Assembly (NCBI RefSeq): GCF_029227915.1 | Contig: NC_079875.1 | Location: 8,739,001 to 8,803,000, forward strand | Direction of reading: 5' to 3' | DNA from: Hydractinia symbiolongicarpus | Lineage: Eukaryota > Cnidaria > Hydrozoa > Anthoathecata > Hydractiniidae | Length of the DNA stretch: 64,000 nt | Shown here: positions 63,993 through 64,000 of the stretch, in pieces | How the letters are laid out: the number at the start of each line of letters is the position of its first letter | Numbering within the stretch: the stretch's first letter is position 1 | Notes under the pieces: model-generated | What the model was told of the DNA's origin: nothing | The model's database searches: none | The model's input: only the letters and a program-made list of their open reading frames with translations | Position numbers and translations under genes: made by a program

Positions 63993-64000
63993 ATTTAGGA

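Overview
The window is AT-rich metazoan DNA made almost entirely of mobile elements and dispersed repeats. The families point to a cnidarian, probably a hydrozoan. This placement rests on remembered protein families (KTQ-repeat proteins, coiled-coil 'HGDGTSKYHKHYQNF' proteins, Helentrons with an N-terminal 2A motif), not on a search. I see no confident host housekeeping gene and no confident RNA gene.

Region 1 (about 0.9-19.2 kb) is dominated by a very large palindrome. Two arms of about 7 kb (1811-8806 and 11752-18677) lie in inverted orientation around a spacer of about 2.9 kb, most of which is an AT-rich 'gaggaaacaaggtgaaatt' minisatellite. Each arm holds the same decayed gene set in mirror order: a coiled-coil/membrane protein; a small two-helix membrane ORF; a 'VYMLPSDM' protein; a beta-rich-looking protein; a glycine-rich membrane/coiled-coil protein; and two genes built from 'DRFKTQxMCNKxV' repeats, one starting with a SAP/Rho-N-like motif. 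Stops and frameshifts coincide in the two arms, so the element was already dead when it was duplicated or gene-converted. No transposase, integrase or polymerase is recognisable in it. This is the best candidate here for an undescribed mobile or virus-like system.

Region 2 (19.3-29.4 kb) holds a decayed BEL/Pao LTR retrotransposon on the + strand, interrupted in its integrase by a Harbinger-like fragment and a piggyBac-type MITE. Diverged copies of segments that flank or form the palindrome arms follow, then a short 'CGTCTGTCTGT' repeat cluster.

Region 3 (31.0-39.6 kb) holds two nearly complete DNA transposons. The first is IS3EU-like (31290-35958): it has long TIRs, a 6-bp target duplication GAGGTC, a 513-codon DDE transposase and a spliced gene on the other strand. 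It sits in a repeat next to a ubiquitin-protease (USP) fragment. The second is pogo/Tigger-like (37306-39598): it has TA duplications and CpG-rich subterminal repeats, and carries a truncated DDE_1 transposase head-to-head with a HIRAN-domain gene.

Region 4 (40-48.3 kb) contains an intact 852-codon coiled-coil protein that may be a transposase, an OB-fold/zinc-ribbon (RPA-like) gene beside it, and two inverted-repeat MITEs.

Region 5 (49.9-58.2 kb) contains an uninterrupted Helentron ORF of about 2115 codons on the - strand. Its order is hydrophobic leader, 2A ribosome-skipping motif, cysteine-protease-like domain, zinc module, HUH Rep, PIF1-type helicase, then EEP endonuclease.

Region 6 (58.3-64 kb) has a dispersed repeat shared with the edge of the palindrome, a 20-bp perfect hairpin, a decayed MULE-like transposase on the - strand, and a second broken USP copy running off the window end.
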